Assembly: GCA_943361925.1 (NCBI GenBank)
Contig: CALRIT020000007.1
Coordinates: forward strand, 1-64,000
Length of the DNA stretch: 64,000 nucleotides
Direction of reading: 5' to 3'
DNA from: CAISCU01 sp943361925
Lineage (GTDB): Bacteria; Bacteroidota; Bacteroidia; UKL13-3
The notes under the pieces were generated by a model, which ran no database searches, was not told the origin of the DNA, and was given only the letters and a program-made list of their open reading frames with translations. Below are positions 34,564 to 43,011 of this stretch, piece by piece. The position numbers and the translations under genes are program-made. Position 1 is the first letter of the stretch; each line of letters opens with the position of its first letter.

Positions 34564-36162
34564 CTAATTCGTTTTGATTCTTCGGAGATATAATTTTTCA
34601 CGGATGCTGTAAATTTTATTTATGCTATCTATGTCAATTTTACTGTCAATAGATTTAAGGATTACTGCATCATTCTTTTGACAAATTTCTTTGATGGAAG
34701 TCTTGACTTTGAAGTTCTTTACAAACGAATTAAATTCTATGACATCTACATTCATATAAGGCACAGGTAAGTTTTTAAATTCATTTGGTGTCAACTCTAA
34801 AACACCGCCACCGTAATATCTACCGTTAAGTTCAGCAAATGAAAGTGTCAGTGAATTGTAGAAGGAATAAATCAAATTCTCAATGTCATAGTTCTCTTTC
34901 ATTTCAATTGTGTAGGCACTGTCAGTTGCCAAAACATTTGCGTTGTTCTTAATTAGCTTGGGATATTCATTACAGCGCTTAAAGAAAAATGCTTCAGGTG
35001 CTGTCCCAACATTTGGAACTTCAAACCAATTCTCACGAATTGAAGTTTTATATCTCTCATTAATTTTCAAAGCCAAACCTTTGTCAAGGTATTGATGTAT
35101 TCTTTCATTGTTCTTAAGCTTCATTGTCTTGTTAAGAGCAATTAGAAATGTCGGTTTTGATTGCTTTATTAAATTCTCAAACTCCACGTGAGTTAGAATT
35201 ACACTTCCATTTACAAAAGAACCTTTCTGAATAATTTCCTTTACATATTTCTTCAGTGAATATTCTTGAACCGTTTGTGCATCAACAATAAAATAATTGT
35301 TTGCTGCTGTTACAATCCCTGTTTTTGATGTACAGTAGTGATTTACAATTTGAATTTGCTTCTTTACTTTCTCCAAAAGTTCAATTTCATCAGTTGTTAA
35401 ATGATGATGTGTCCATTTGGATTCCCTAATATTTACATTCTGTGCAAGTGAAAACTTTTTTTCTTCAAGGTCTTTTAACTTATCAATGTTACAATAGTAA
35501 ACGCCTTTGTATTTTGATTTTCTTTCACCAATTAAAAGTAATGTATCTTGTCCTTTGCAATCTTTAAAAAGCAATTGGTTGAAAGTAAAAATTTCAACTC
35601 GTTCAAATTCTTTTAGAATTAAAGTTCGCAGTTCGGCTGCAAACTTTACTTGCAATAACTCGGAAGGAAGAACAAAAGCTAAAACGCCATTGTCGCTTAC
35701 GAAATTTATACTCCGAACTAAAAATGCCGTCCAAATATTTTTGATTTTATTTTCTGATAAGGTAGGGAAAATTTTATGAATGCCTTCGCAAAGTGAAATT
35801 TGCTCTTCGGCTAATAAATTCTTCTTGATGTATGGCGGATTGCCAATTACCAAATCAAATTTCTGCTTGTTACTATGTTGGAAATCTAAAAAGTCAGAAT
35901 GTATTGTTTTAAGTGATTTACTTTTTGTAATAGTTTTTACTTTTTCAAGTTCTTTTTCTTCTCTTTCTACTGCAACTACTTTTTTTATTTGCTTTAATAA
36001 TCTTTGGTGGTTGTATATTGATTGAAGAAAAATTCCATCACCTGCACTTGGCTCTAATACAGTCAAGTTATCACCTTTCAATTTATTTGAAAGGTAGTCC
36101 ACCAAAAAGTCAGCAATGATTTTTGGAGTGTAGAATGAACCAATTTTTCTTTTGTCTATCAC
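34564..36162 (-). CDS. N6-adenine DNA methyltransferase (TaqI-like)
   Basis: A 532-residue class I methyltransferase of the gamma (M.TaqI-like) order. Motif X GSFYTPKIIADFL (8-20), motif I VLEPSAGDGIF (35-45), and catalytic motif IV NPPY at 108-111 are all intact, so N6-adenine methylation is expected. The C-terminal 300 residues are a target-recognition-like region with GRYYGGGVLELTPNEFKNLP. It is the last gene of the operon, 5 nt after the HNH gene. Roles as modification enzyme of a restriction system, or in self-protection of a defence system, both fit. Confidence 0.9.
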   Translation of the reverse strand: MIDKRKIGSFYTPKIIADFLVDYLSNKLKGDNLTVLEPSAGDGIFLQSIYNHQRLLKQIKKVVAVEREEKELEKVKTITKSKSLKTIHSDFLDFQHSNKQKFDLVIGNPPYIKKNLLAEEQISLCEGIHKIFPTLSENKIKNIWTAFLVRSINFVSDNGVLAFVLPSELLQVKFAAELRTLILKEFERVEIFTFNQLLFKDCKGQDTLLLIGERKSKYKGVYYCNIDKLKDLEEKKFSLAQNVNIRESKWTHHHLTTDEIELLEKVKKQIQIVNHYCTSKTGIVTAANNYFIVDAQTVQEYSLKKYVKEIIQKGSFVNGSVILTHVEFENLIKQSKPTFLIALNKTMKLKNNERIHQYLDKGLALKINERYKTSIRENWFEVPNVGTAPEAFFFKRCNEYPKLIKNNANVLATDSAYTIEMKENYDIENLIYSFYNSLTLSFAELNGRYYGGGVLELTPNEFKNLPVPYMNVDVIEFNSFVKNFKVKTSIKEICQKNDAVILKSIDSKIDIDSINKIYSIREKLYLRRIKTN

Positions 36163-36167
36163 GCGTT

Positions 36168-36785
36168 CTACTTTTTTGGTTTTTTTATATCAACTAATTT
36201 GTAAGGGCTTACTTTATCTCTTAGAAGTAAGTGTTGAGTCAAATTCGCAATTAACTGAAAGGCTTGTTTTACTAGTTCTAAATCTTTACTTACTTCTATT
36301 AGCTTTTTTGAATCGTTTATCAACGCTTCTGCCTTTAGTCGTAAAAAATATTCTCTTCTTTCATAAATCAATTGCGGACGATTTAAATACAACCTATTTA
36401 TTAGATATGTTGATGAAATATATTTACCAATTAATAGATGGTTTGAAGCTTCAATATTAAACAATTCAGAATAATTGAAGTCACTTGGGTCTGGATAACA
36501 AATAGTGTCCAATTTATTAGGTTCATTTTGCCAATCATCTGATTTGAATTTATTACAAATTGGGCAAGAATAATAAAGGTTTGTTATATCATTTTTTAAC
36601 GTTTTGAATTTTGATTGAGGTCTAAAGTGGTCAATGTGATAGTGATCAATTCCACCCCAGCGACCTTCGTGAATTGAACAATAAACACATTGTTTAAAAC
36701 AGTCCACAGAAATTTGTTCTTTCCATGCTGTATAAACTCCTTTGTTTTGAATTCTTTTCCCTTTATCAATTTGTTTCCAATTCAT
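36168..36785 (-). CDS. HNH endonuclease
   Basis: A 205-residue nuclease. The HNH core is visible: zinc-ligand cysteines C33 and C36 in CVYC, HIDHFRPQSKF (50-60), then NLYYSCPICNKFKSD (69-83) with a second cysteine pair. The rest is helical and may read DNA or recruit partners. It lies 2 nt after the receiver-domain gene and 5 nt before the methyltransferase, so it is the likely DNA-cleaving effector of the operon. Confidence 0.85.
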   Translation of the reverse strand: MNWKQIDKGKRIQNKGVYTAWKEQISVDCFKQCVYCSIHEGRWGGIDHYHIDHFRPQSKFKTLKNDITNLYYSCPICNKFKSDDWQNEPNKLDTICYPDPSDFNYSELFNIEASNHLLIGKYISSTYLINRLYLNRPQLIYERREYFLRLKAEALINDSKKLIEVSKDLELVKQAFQLIANLTQHLLLRDKVSPYKLVDIKKPKK

Positions 36786-36787
36786 TT

Positions 36788-37438
36788 CTATGTATTCAAT
36801 TTAGCTTTAATTATTGCATTGAGTTCTTCCAATGATTCTATTTGCTTTTGATATTCGTTTAACCATGAATTTCTATCATCAAATCCTGAAAATGGTAATT
36901 CTAATTTAACTTGTAATGCTTGTAGTTTTTTTATTAATTCAGGGTCATTATTTCCACTTGATATTTCAGTTGTTAAAATGTTAAACTCACTCAGTTCATC
37001 AAGGTTTTCTTTTAAATAATTCTTTGCAGCTCTTACAATCCTCGGGAAATATTTATTTGTATGCTCAATAAAATCTCCTCTAGGTATAACCTCCTCAAAT
37101 TCACTTTCCTTTTCTTTGAGTTCATCAGTTACAGCAGCAGCGGTTACAGAATAAATTGGAAAATCCTTAAGTTTTTCCCTTAATATTGTTACTAACTGAC
37201 TGCCTTTGTATTCAACTGGCCCATTTTTATCAATCGCTTGGTCGTTTAGTTTTTCATCCAAAATCAAAACACATATTTCATTACTATTTATAAAGTTAAA
37301 ATATTCATTTGGGTCTTTAAAAGGTAACGATGCAATTGCATTCAATTCACTATTAAATTCTTGAATTGCTATTTCCAAATTGTTCAGAATTGTTCCACTT
37401 TGGTCAGGGTTATCGTCTATTATTGCTATTGTTGCCAT
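36788..37438 (-). CDS. Receiver-domain response regulator without recognised output domain
   Basis: A 216-residue protein. The first 130 residues read as a receiver domain: DD at 8-9, phospho-acceptor D61 in VLILDEKLND and switch T99 in YSVTAA. Where the Lys-Pro of standard receivers is expected, it has PRGDF (R120). The remaining 85 residues are helical with no DNA-binding domain. A 10-residue loop (DQAIDKNGPV) after D61 is unusual. It sits between the GHKL ATPase (9-nt gap) and HNH gene (2-nt gap). It probably relays phosphorylation to the nuclease or methyltransferase (inference). Confidence 0.8.
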   Translation of the reverse strand: MATIAIIDDNPDQSGTILNNLEIAIQEFNSELNAIASLPFKDPNEYFNFINSNEICVLILDEKLNDQAIDKNGPVEYKGSQLVTILREKLKDFPIYSVTAAAVTDELKEKESEFEEVIPRGDFIEHTNKYFPRIVRAAKNYLKENLDELSEFNILTTEISSGNNDPELIKKLQALQVKLELPFSGFDDRNSWLNEYQKQIESLEELNAIIKAKLNT

Positions 37439-37447
37439 TTTGATATT

Positions 37448-39751
37448 TTATGAAATTTTTGGAAGCCAAATTTTGAAATTTGCACCTTTTAGTTCTTTAT
37501 CTATAGTGAAACTTATGGTGCCCTCTAGTTCATCTACAATTGATTTTACAATGGTCAAACCTAAGCCAGTACCTACACTTTTACTTTCGATAGTAGTCAA
37601 TGTTTTTGTAGAGAATAAAGGTTCAAATATTCTAAGTTCAAATTCTTTTGCAATGCCTGGGCCAGAGTCCGAAACTGAAAAATAGTAACCTTGTTTATCG
37701 TTTAAATCCTCCCTTTCAACCTTGATATTAACTTTTCTATCACCGCCCTTTAGAAGAGCCGCAGAGTATGCATTGGTTAATAAATTTATAAGTATAGTTT
37801 CTATGTCCATTTGATAGGTTTTACTATACAAGTTTTCTCCTTTTAATTTCAATTCTATAGAAGATGCTTCAAACGCTGGTTTAAGTTCTTTAACAACAGC
37901 TTCAATTGTTTTATAAACTTGAACATTTCGAATACGTCTTCTTTCTTTCTGTACCCTAGTTAATGCATATGCTCCCCAAGCAGCTACTTTTTTAGAAGCC
38001 TTTAAAGATTTTTCTAGTTCCTCAAGAGCTTTTTCGGTTTTTGCAGGTAAAATTTTAAGTAATTTAATTGCAGTGGTAGTTGAGCCTTGAAATTGAGTAA
38101 TTGAGCCTTCAGTTTCGTGTCCGAAAACTGCGGAAGAAATACCTATTGTCGCAAGTCCATTTACAACTCTTTGCCAATTCAGAAATTCAGCTATTGTGTT
38201 TTCTACATCTTCCGAAATAGATTCTACTTTATCAATAGAACGAGCAATTGGTTTTAAAAAGGCGGTAGGTTTAATATTTTCATTACCTTCTTCAATTTCG
38301 GTTTTGATTGACTTTAGTTCATCTGTTACAAAGTGCAATTGTTCTTTAATTTTTTCAGCTTCTCTATGTGCAGGATTTTTTTGTTTTTCTTTTCGAGCCT
38401 TTTCTACTTTAGGAAAAATATTTGCCCTATGGGTTTCAAGTAGTCTGATGGAAGCTTGCACTAGTCCTTCCAAATCGTTAAAACTGCTGTTTTCTACGAA
38501 ACCCTCTCTTGCTGCACTATCCTTAAGTAAATCATTTTTATCACGTGATATAAATACGGCCCCAACCAATTGATTTGGTGAAACGGTGTATTCTTCACCT
38601 CGCCCTATACCTGCAGGATTCCTTGCTTTTCTTTCACCAAGCTTAAGCCAATCAAATCCAAGTTGTGCTTTAGGAAAACCATATGGCTTTACAGCAATAT
38701 TATCTCTATATATTTTAACTCCATAGTTATTATCAAGAAACTCTCTTAAATCTGAAAGTTTGAAATCTGATCCTACAATAGATGAACTATCTCTCAGGAA
38801 AAACATTAGTCTAATTTCTGTGGGCCCACATTCTAATTTATCAATAGATAAAAACTGCTGAAGGTTTATAGTTTTAACGATGTCCTCTGTTGAATATTTG
38901 TCTTTTATTGAATAGTACACTTCATTCGAACCGTCAAATATTACAGTAACGTCAACTTCTGCTGCCTCATAATACTTTGAACTTACTGGTCTTGAAAAAT
39001 CAGGTGCAACATCATTGATTAGATTTATTGCAAAATCAGAAGCTTGGTTAAAGGGTGGTGTAATAGTGGAAAATTCATTATATAAATTTTCTATATTCTT
39101 AGCACTCCAAGGTTGTCGAAGTTTCGTAATTCTAATTTCTGTACCTGTAGAACTTTGACTGCCATTTCTTAATGGTATGTTGATTTCTGTTGGTGAAGTC
39201 AATTCTACATCTATTTCAGAAACATCTTTACCCTCTATATCAAAATCGTCCCAATTTACTTTTAAACCAACTATTCCGTCAATGTCAGTTTTAGAAATTA
39301 ATTCCAATTTTGCACCTAATCTATCTGCTGAAATTCTACCAATTCCTTTTTCTCCTGTTTTTCTTCTTCCAAGGTCACTCATTTTAGATTCACGTTTTGC
39401 TGAAAAACCTATTCTAAGCCAACTATTCAGCAATTGGTCTTTGGTCATGCCAAAACCATTGTCGGCAATTCGGATAATATCAAAGTTGCCTTTACATAAG
39501 ATTTCTACATCAACATTATTTGCATCTGCATCATAACTGTTTTTTACTAATTCAATAAGTGCCGTTGTATGGTCTTTTATGCTCTCTCTGCCTAAATGAA
39601 TAAGGGTTTTAGCATCAATAAAAAAACGTTGAAAATTTTTGTCCTTTTTAGAAAGTTCACTGGAAAGTTTCAAAATAGCTCGGTAATCCTTTCCTCCTTT
39701 CTCAAGAAGTTTTTGTAATTCTTTTATTATTTCATTTTCAGTTTGAGACAT
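37448..39751 (-). CDS. Two-GHKL-domain ATPase: Hsp90/MORC-like N-terminus and histidine-kinase-like C-terminus
   Basis: A 767-residue soluble protein with two ATP-binding GHKL domains. The N-terminal one (about 45-240) has ELVKNSYDAD (67-76), IADNGFGM (95-102) and GEKGIGRISADRLG (133-146), the Hsp90/MutL/MORC pattern, followed by an S5-like region (about 270-420). A coiled coil (about 440-490) links to a histidine-kinase-like part: FGHETEGS with candidate phospho-His 545, N-box LINLLTNAYSAA, DSGPGI and GTGLGLTIVKSIV. The domain pair and the receiver gene next to it suggest that ATP-dependent sensing is relayed by phosphotransfer. It has no membrane segment, so the trigger is cytoplasmic. Confidence 0.85.
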   Translation of the reverse strand: MSQTENEIIKELQKLLEKGGKDYRAILKLSSELSKKDKNFQRFFIDAKTLIHLGRESIKDHTTALIELVKNSYDADANNVDVEILCKGNFDIIRIADNGFGMTKDQLLNSWLRIGFSAKRESKMSDLGRRKTGEKGIGRISADRLGAKLELISKTDIDGIVGLKVNWDDFDIEGKDVSEIDVELTSPTEINIPLRNGSQSSTGTEIRITKLRQPWSAKNIENLYNEFSTITPPFNQASDFAINLINDVAPDFSRPVSSKYYEAAEVDVTVIFDGSNEVYYSIKDKYSTEDIVKTINLQQFLSIDKLECGPTEIRLMFFLRDSSSIVGSDFKLSDLREFLDNNYGVKIYRDNIAVKPYGFPKAQLGFDWLKLGERKARNPAGIGRGEEYTVSPNQLVGAVFISRDKNDLLKDSAAREGFVENSSFNDLEGLVQASIRLLETHRANIFPKVEKARKEKQKNPAHREAEKIKEQLHFVTDELKSIKTEIEEGNENIKPTAFLKPIARSIDKVESISEDVENTIAEFLNWQRVVNGLATIGISSAVFGHETEGSITQFQGSTTTAIKLLKILPAKTEKALEELEKSLKASKKVAAWGAYALTRVQKERRRIRNVQVYKTIEAVVKELKPAFEASSIELKLKGENLYSKTYQMDIETILINLLTNAYSAALLKGGDRKVNIKVEREDLNDKQGYYFSVSDSGPGIAKEFELRIFEPLFSTKTLTTIESKSVGTGLGLTIVKSIVDELEGTISFTIDKELKGANFKIWLPKIS

Positions 39752-39777
39752 CTTTTTTATTGGTAGTTTTTATTAAG

Positions 39778-39785
39778 CAAAGTTA
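39778..39785 (-). promoter_or_regulatory. Candidate -7 promoter box of the GHKL-REC-HNH-methyltransferase operon
   Basis: TAACTTTG on the minus strand (complement of 39778-39785) matches the Bacteroidota -7 box exactly. It is 26 nt from the ATG of the ATPase gene. No good TTTG lies at the expected distance upstream, so another activator or sigma factor may be needed. Confidence 0.35.
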
Positions 39786-40234
39786 ACAATTAAACTTTCT
39801 TTTCTCCCTCAGATATTTTACAATTTAATTAATTGATAATCAGATTATAATTAGTAATATGCTTGATTGAAGCACTTGAAGATTTTGCTCTTTAGCTGTT
39901 GTCGAAGGGTCTGTTTTGTGTTTCATTGTAAGAGCAAATGTTTGGCAGGCTAAAATTGAATTAAAAAAATGTACGGTTTAGTAAATAAAAAATACTAATG
40001 TATTTGCAAAGAGTATTGGTTCAGTTGCTGAACAAATGCAATATGGTTTGTATGTCTTTGGTCTCCTTTCAAAATTGGCGTTTCATTTTATGTATATACA
40101 CGTCCGTTTTGTCTTTATTGTTTCGTCTGTTAGGCTTGCTTATAACTATTTTCTTCATCCATAAATATTTTTATATACAACTGAATTGCCATTTACATTT
40201 AAGTTATTACTATGCTTTTTGCTGGGCTTATTAT
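39786..40234. other. Gene-poor flank of the island (right)
   Basis: About 450 AT-rich bases between the ATPase operon and the lipoprotein-like gene at 40235. I see no supported gene or RNA. It contains the inverted copy (39952-39969) of the 18-base AT-rich word at 34459-34476. An in-frame stretch of 82 codons here on the plus strand is not supported by any feature and reads as low-complexity hydrophobic sequence. Confidence 0.5.
39952..39969 (+). repeat. 18-base AT-rich word, right flank of the island
   Basis: Partner of 34459-34476 in inverted orientation, 5.5 kb apart, on the far side of the operon. The match does not extend beyond the 18 bases and could be chance in AT-rich DNA. Confidence 0.45.
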
Positions 40235-40798
40235 CTAATACTCTAAATGATCAACTATTAAAACATAGTTACATACGTTTTCGCTTGACCTCACAAGTTT
40301 GTAGTCATTTATATACCAGTATTTACCTAAAAGTCTATGTTTATTCTTTTGATGAGGGTTGTTTTCAAATTCAGCATAACTTCTGAGTTTTCCTTGTAAA
40401 ATCACATTTCCTGTTAAATCATTTGGGAATATATAATTGTCGTCGAAAGGTTTAGCAATTACAAATTTGTTTTTACTAATCTTAAACTTAATCCAAGATT
40501 GATTTTTTTTATCAAAGTTTGTACTGCTTACAAATGCTTTTACAAATACTTCGTTAAACATGCTGGAGTCCGGACAGTTTGCTATTACTTCAACAGTAAC
40601 AAATTTTGATGATTCTAATTGCTCTGTTATTTTTCCAATTGTTTTATTCTTTTCTGAACAATTGAACATAAAGCAAATCAGAATAAAAAGTCCTGAAATT
40701 TTCTCTAATGAAAAATGTATTCTTCTATACTTTTCACAGTTTTTATTTTCAGTATTTCTTTTTTTGTGAATTTCTAAAATGCTTGATGTACTTCTCAT
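40235..40798 (-). CDS. Putative lipoprotein of unknown function
   Basis: I do not recognise the family. A hydrophobic segment (residues about 36-47, ending FMFNC) resembles a lipoprotein signal, but 35 charged residues precede it if ATG 40798 is used, so the true start is uncertain. The following 135 residues are mainly beta, with KFVTVEVIANCPDSSMFNEV and a cysteine pair. It is between the island and the envC operon, on the same strand as both, with weak context. Confidence 0.45.
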   Translation of the reverse strand: MRSTSSILEIHKKRNTENKNCEKYRRIHFSLEKISGLFILICFMFNCSEKNKTIGKITEQLESSKFVTVEVIANCPDSSMFNEVFVKAFVSSTNFDKKNQSWIKFKISKNKFVIAKPFDDNYIFPNDLTGNVILQGKLRSYAEFENNPHQKNKHRLLGKYWYINDYKLVRSSENVCNYVLIVDHLEY

Positions 40799-40922
40799 AT
40801 TTACTTTTTTAGTATTAAGATTTTTAATCAGTATGATTTTAATTACTTCATGATTAAGCTTCTCACATTACTAATGCGTAAAGTAGGAATTCATCCTCAT
40901 CAATATTTCTAAATTTTTTATA

Positions 40923-42293
40923 CTACCTCTTCAACCACTTCGCCGGATCCTGTAAATTGGTTTGTTTGTAAATCTCAAAATGTAAAACAGTTGATTTATC
41001 CTCCGGATTGGTAATTACTTTTCCAATCACATCTTTTGCATTTACTTTTTGTCCTTTTACCACATTCACTTCCTCTAATCTTGCATAAACACTGTAGTAT
41101 TCTCCATGATTGATTAGAATTACAAAATCTAATCCCGGAATAGGAAATGTTCTTACAACTGTACCTTTAAATACTGCTTTTACACTTGAACCCGGTTTGG
41201 CTTTAATGTCAATTCCAAGGTTTTTCTTCATGACTCCTTTTAGTTCAGGATGTTCACTTGTTCCAAATCTTCCAACGATAATTCCACCATCAACCGGCCA
41301 AGGTAATTTGCCTTTGTTTCCTTCAAAATTCTTACTTAAATCTAATTCGGTTTCAGATAAATATGAATTGGTAGTTTGTTGCTTTTGCGGCTCTGCAACA
41401 GTATTGGTTTTCTTTGCCTGTGCTAATCTGCGAGCTTCTTCTGCTTTTCTTTTCTTTTCTTCTGCTTTTCTCGCTTCAGCAATTTCTTTTGTAATCAAAT
41501 CTCCAATGGCCTTATTTAATTCGCGGTCCATTTTTTCCTGTCTGGTTATTTGCGATTTGATACTATTTACCTGCTGTTGTAATTTACTTAGTAACTGACT
41601 TTCTTCTTTCTTATCAATCTCTAATTCTTTCTTCTCAGTCTCTTTTAAGCCAATTAAATTCGTTTTCTGATTTTTTATGGCAATCATTTCATTAATGGCT
41701 TCGATAATTGATTTTTGAGTGTTTAAAATCAATTTAGATTGTTGTAACCTGAAGTGCCCATATTGGTTTAGGTATTTGATTCTTCTGTAAGCTTCAAAAA
41801 ACGATTTTGAATTAAAAACAAACATCATCTGTTCGTTTAAAATACGCTTTTTGTATGCTGCGACTATGTTACGAGCATAATCTTCCTTTAGTTTTTCAAG
41901 ATCGTTTTGAAGATTGTACATGGCCCTTTTTTGTCCATCAATTTGTATCGATAGCTCAAAAGCCTCCTGTCCAATATGGTCAATTATTTGTGTTCTTGTT
42001 TGAATTTGCTGCCCTAAAACATTCAATTGTTTAAGTGAATTGCTTTCTTCTTTTTTTGTTTGAGCTAATTTCTTCTTATTCTCTTCAATTTTTATTTGAA
42101 GTTCTTTACGTTTTGCTTCAAGTTCTTTTCGTTTCTGAGCGGTTTTTTGTCCAACACTTGAATATATTATGCCAATAAGCAAAAAAGCCAGTAGAACTGC
42201 GTTTTTGTGCTTAAAAACCGGAAGTTTAATAAACTTTAACTTTATATGTTTTAGGAACTGCAAATTGAGCCTCTCTTTTTTGTGAAAATGCAA
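40923..42293 (-). CDS. EnvC-like murein hydrolase activator (degenerate LytM)
   Basis: A 456-residue periplasmic protein: a signal segment (about 31-48), two long coiled-coil regions (about 50-145 and 210-290) and a C-terminal LytM/M23 domain (about 330-450). In the domain the first zinc ligand is Asn358 (NLGIDI) and the HxH motif is VLH (436-438), so two of four metal ligands are lost. That is the state of EnvC-type activators, which switch on amidases at the division site instead of cutting. The start is ATG 42293, which overlaps the upstream gene by 68 nt; a later non-ATG start is possible. Confidence 0.85.
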   Translation of the reverse strand: MHFHKKERLNLQFLKHIKLKFIKLPVFKHKNAVLLAFLLIGIIYSSVGQKTAQKRKELEAKRKELQIKIEENKKKLAQTKKEESNSLKQLNVLGQQIQTRTQIIDHIGQEAFELSIQIDGQKRAMYNLQNDLEKLKEDYARNIVAAYKKRILNEQMMFVFNSKSFFEAYRRIKYLNQYGHFRLQQSKLILNTQKSIIEAINEMIAIKNQKTNLIGLKETEKKELEIDKKEESQLLSKLQQQVNSIKSQITRQEKMDRELNKAIGDLITKEIAEARKAEEKKRKAEEARRLAQAKKTNTVAEPQKQQTTNSYLSETELDLSKNFEGNKGKLPWPVDGGIIVGRFGTSEHPELKGVMKKNLGIDIKAKPGSSVKAVFKGTVVRTFPIPGLDFVILINHGEYYSVYARLEEVNVVKGQKVNAKDVIGKVITNPEDKSTVLHFEIYKQTNLQDPAKWLKR

Positions 42294-43011
42294 AGTTGTT
42301 CAGTTCAAATTTGCATTCAACTTTTTTTTCCGACTGAATGTTAATTTCAATAGTAGATGGAAACTTATTTTGTCCTGTTTCGGTGAAATGGTCGAAGTTT
42401 ATATTCAAGTCCTGCTTTTGGATGGTATCCTTTAAACTCACGCTGTGGGCTTTATAATCAGCAAAATGAAAGCTATTCTGTAAGGTAGATGCAAAGAATT
42501 GACTTATTTTTAGTTCAGTTCCTGTTGTATCAATTAAAGCACCCGGAAAACTTGGATTAAATGGCACATTTCCCATGAAAATATTCTGTAATTGTTCGAA
42601 TTGAATAGGTGCTGATGTGAAATTTTGCATGTATTTGTAGGAGGCACTGATATAAACCTTGTTTATTAAATCTAAGATTCTAATTGAATCAGGTTGTATC
42701 ATAATTCTTGCAACGTTCACAAATCCCATTGCTTTTGCACTCATCCAAATGTATTTGTCTTTGGAAATCTGAATTTCCATGTCAAATCCTACGTCTTGTT
42801 TACTGTCTTTGTAACTTACATCCGCTTTGTAATAAAGCAGGTTTTCTGAGTTTTTAGCTAATTTGGTTTTTTCTACTGTTTCAGCAATTCTTAAAGCAGA
42901 TTTACTAGCTAAATCTGTTGTGTTTCTGTTTGATACTTTTTTTGTTTTACAAGAAACCAGCCCTGCTAAAACGAATAGTACAAGAATACCTTTCACTAAA
43001 AACCTATTCAT
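42226..43011 (-). CDS. DUF4292 outer-membrane lipoprotein
   Basis: A 261-residue lipoprotein (lipobox LVSC at about 18-21) of the DUF4292 family, with the typical YYKADVSYKDSKQDVGFDME, IWMSAKAMGFVNVARIMIQP and DLINKVYISASY blocks. The fold is expected to resemble LolA/LolB-type lipid-binding beta-sheets (family inference). The gene start overlaps the TPR gene stop by one base (TAATG). Its end overlaps the envC-like gene. The order is conserved in Bacteroidota. Confidence 0.85.
   Translation of the reverse strand: MNRFLVKGILVLFVLAGLVSCKTKKVSNRNTTDLASKSALRIAETVEKTKLAKNSENLLYYKADVSYKDSKQDVGFDMEIQISKDKYIWMSAKAMGFVNVARIMIQPDSIRILDLINKVYISASYKYMQNFTSAPIQFEQLQNIFMGNVPFNPSFPGALIDTTGTELKISQFFASTLQNSFHFADYKAHSVSLKDTIQKQDLNINFDHFTETGQNKFPSTIEINIQSEKKVECKFELNNFAFSQKREAQFAVPKTYKVKVY

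Noticed and set aside
39998..40246. 82-codon open frame between the island and the lipoprotein gene
   Set aside because: Low-complexity hydrophobic translation, no family signal and an unlikely start; not counted as a gene.
41110..41598. 162-codon open frame on the plus strand inside the EnvC-like gene
   Set aside because: Antisense to a complete envC-like gene; cysteine- and serine-rich with no domain, typical of a complement shadow.
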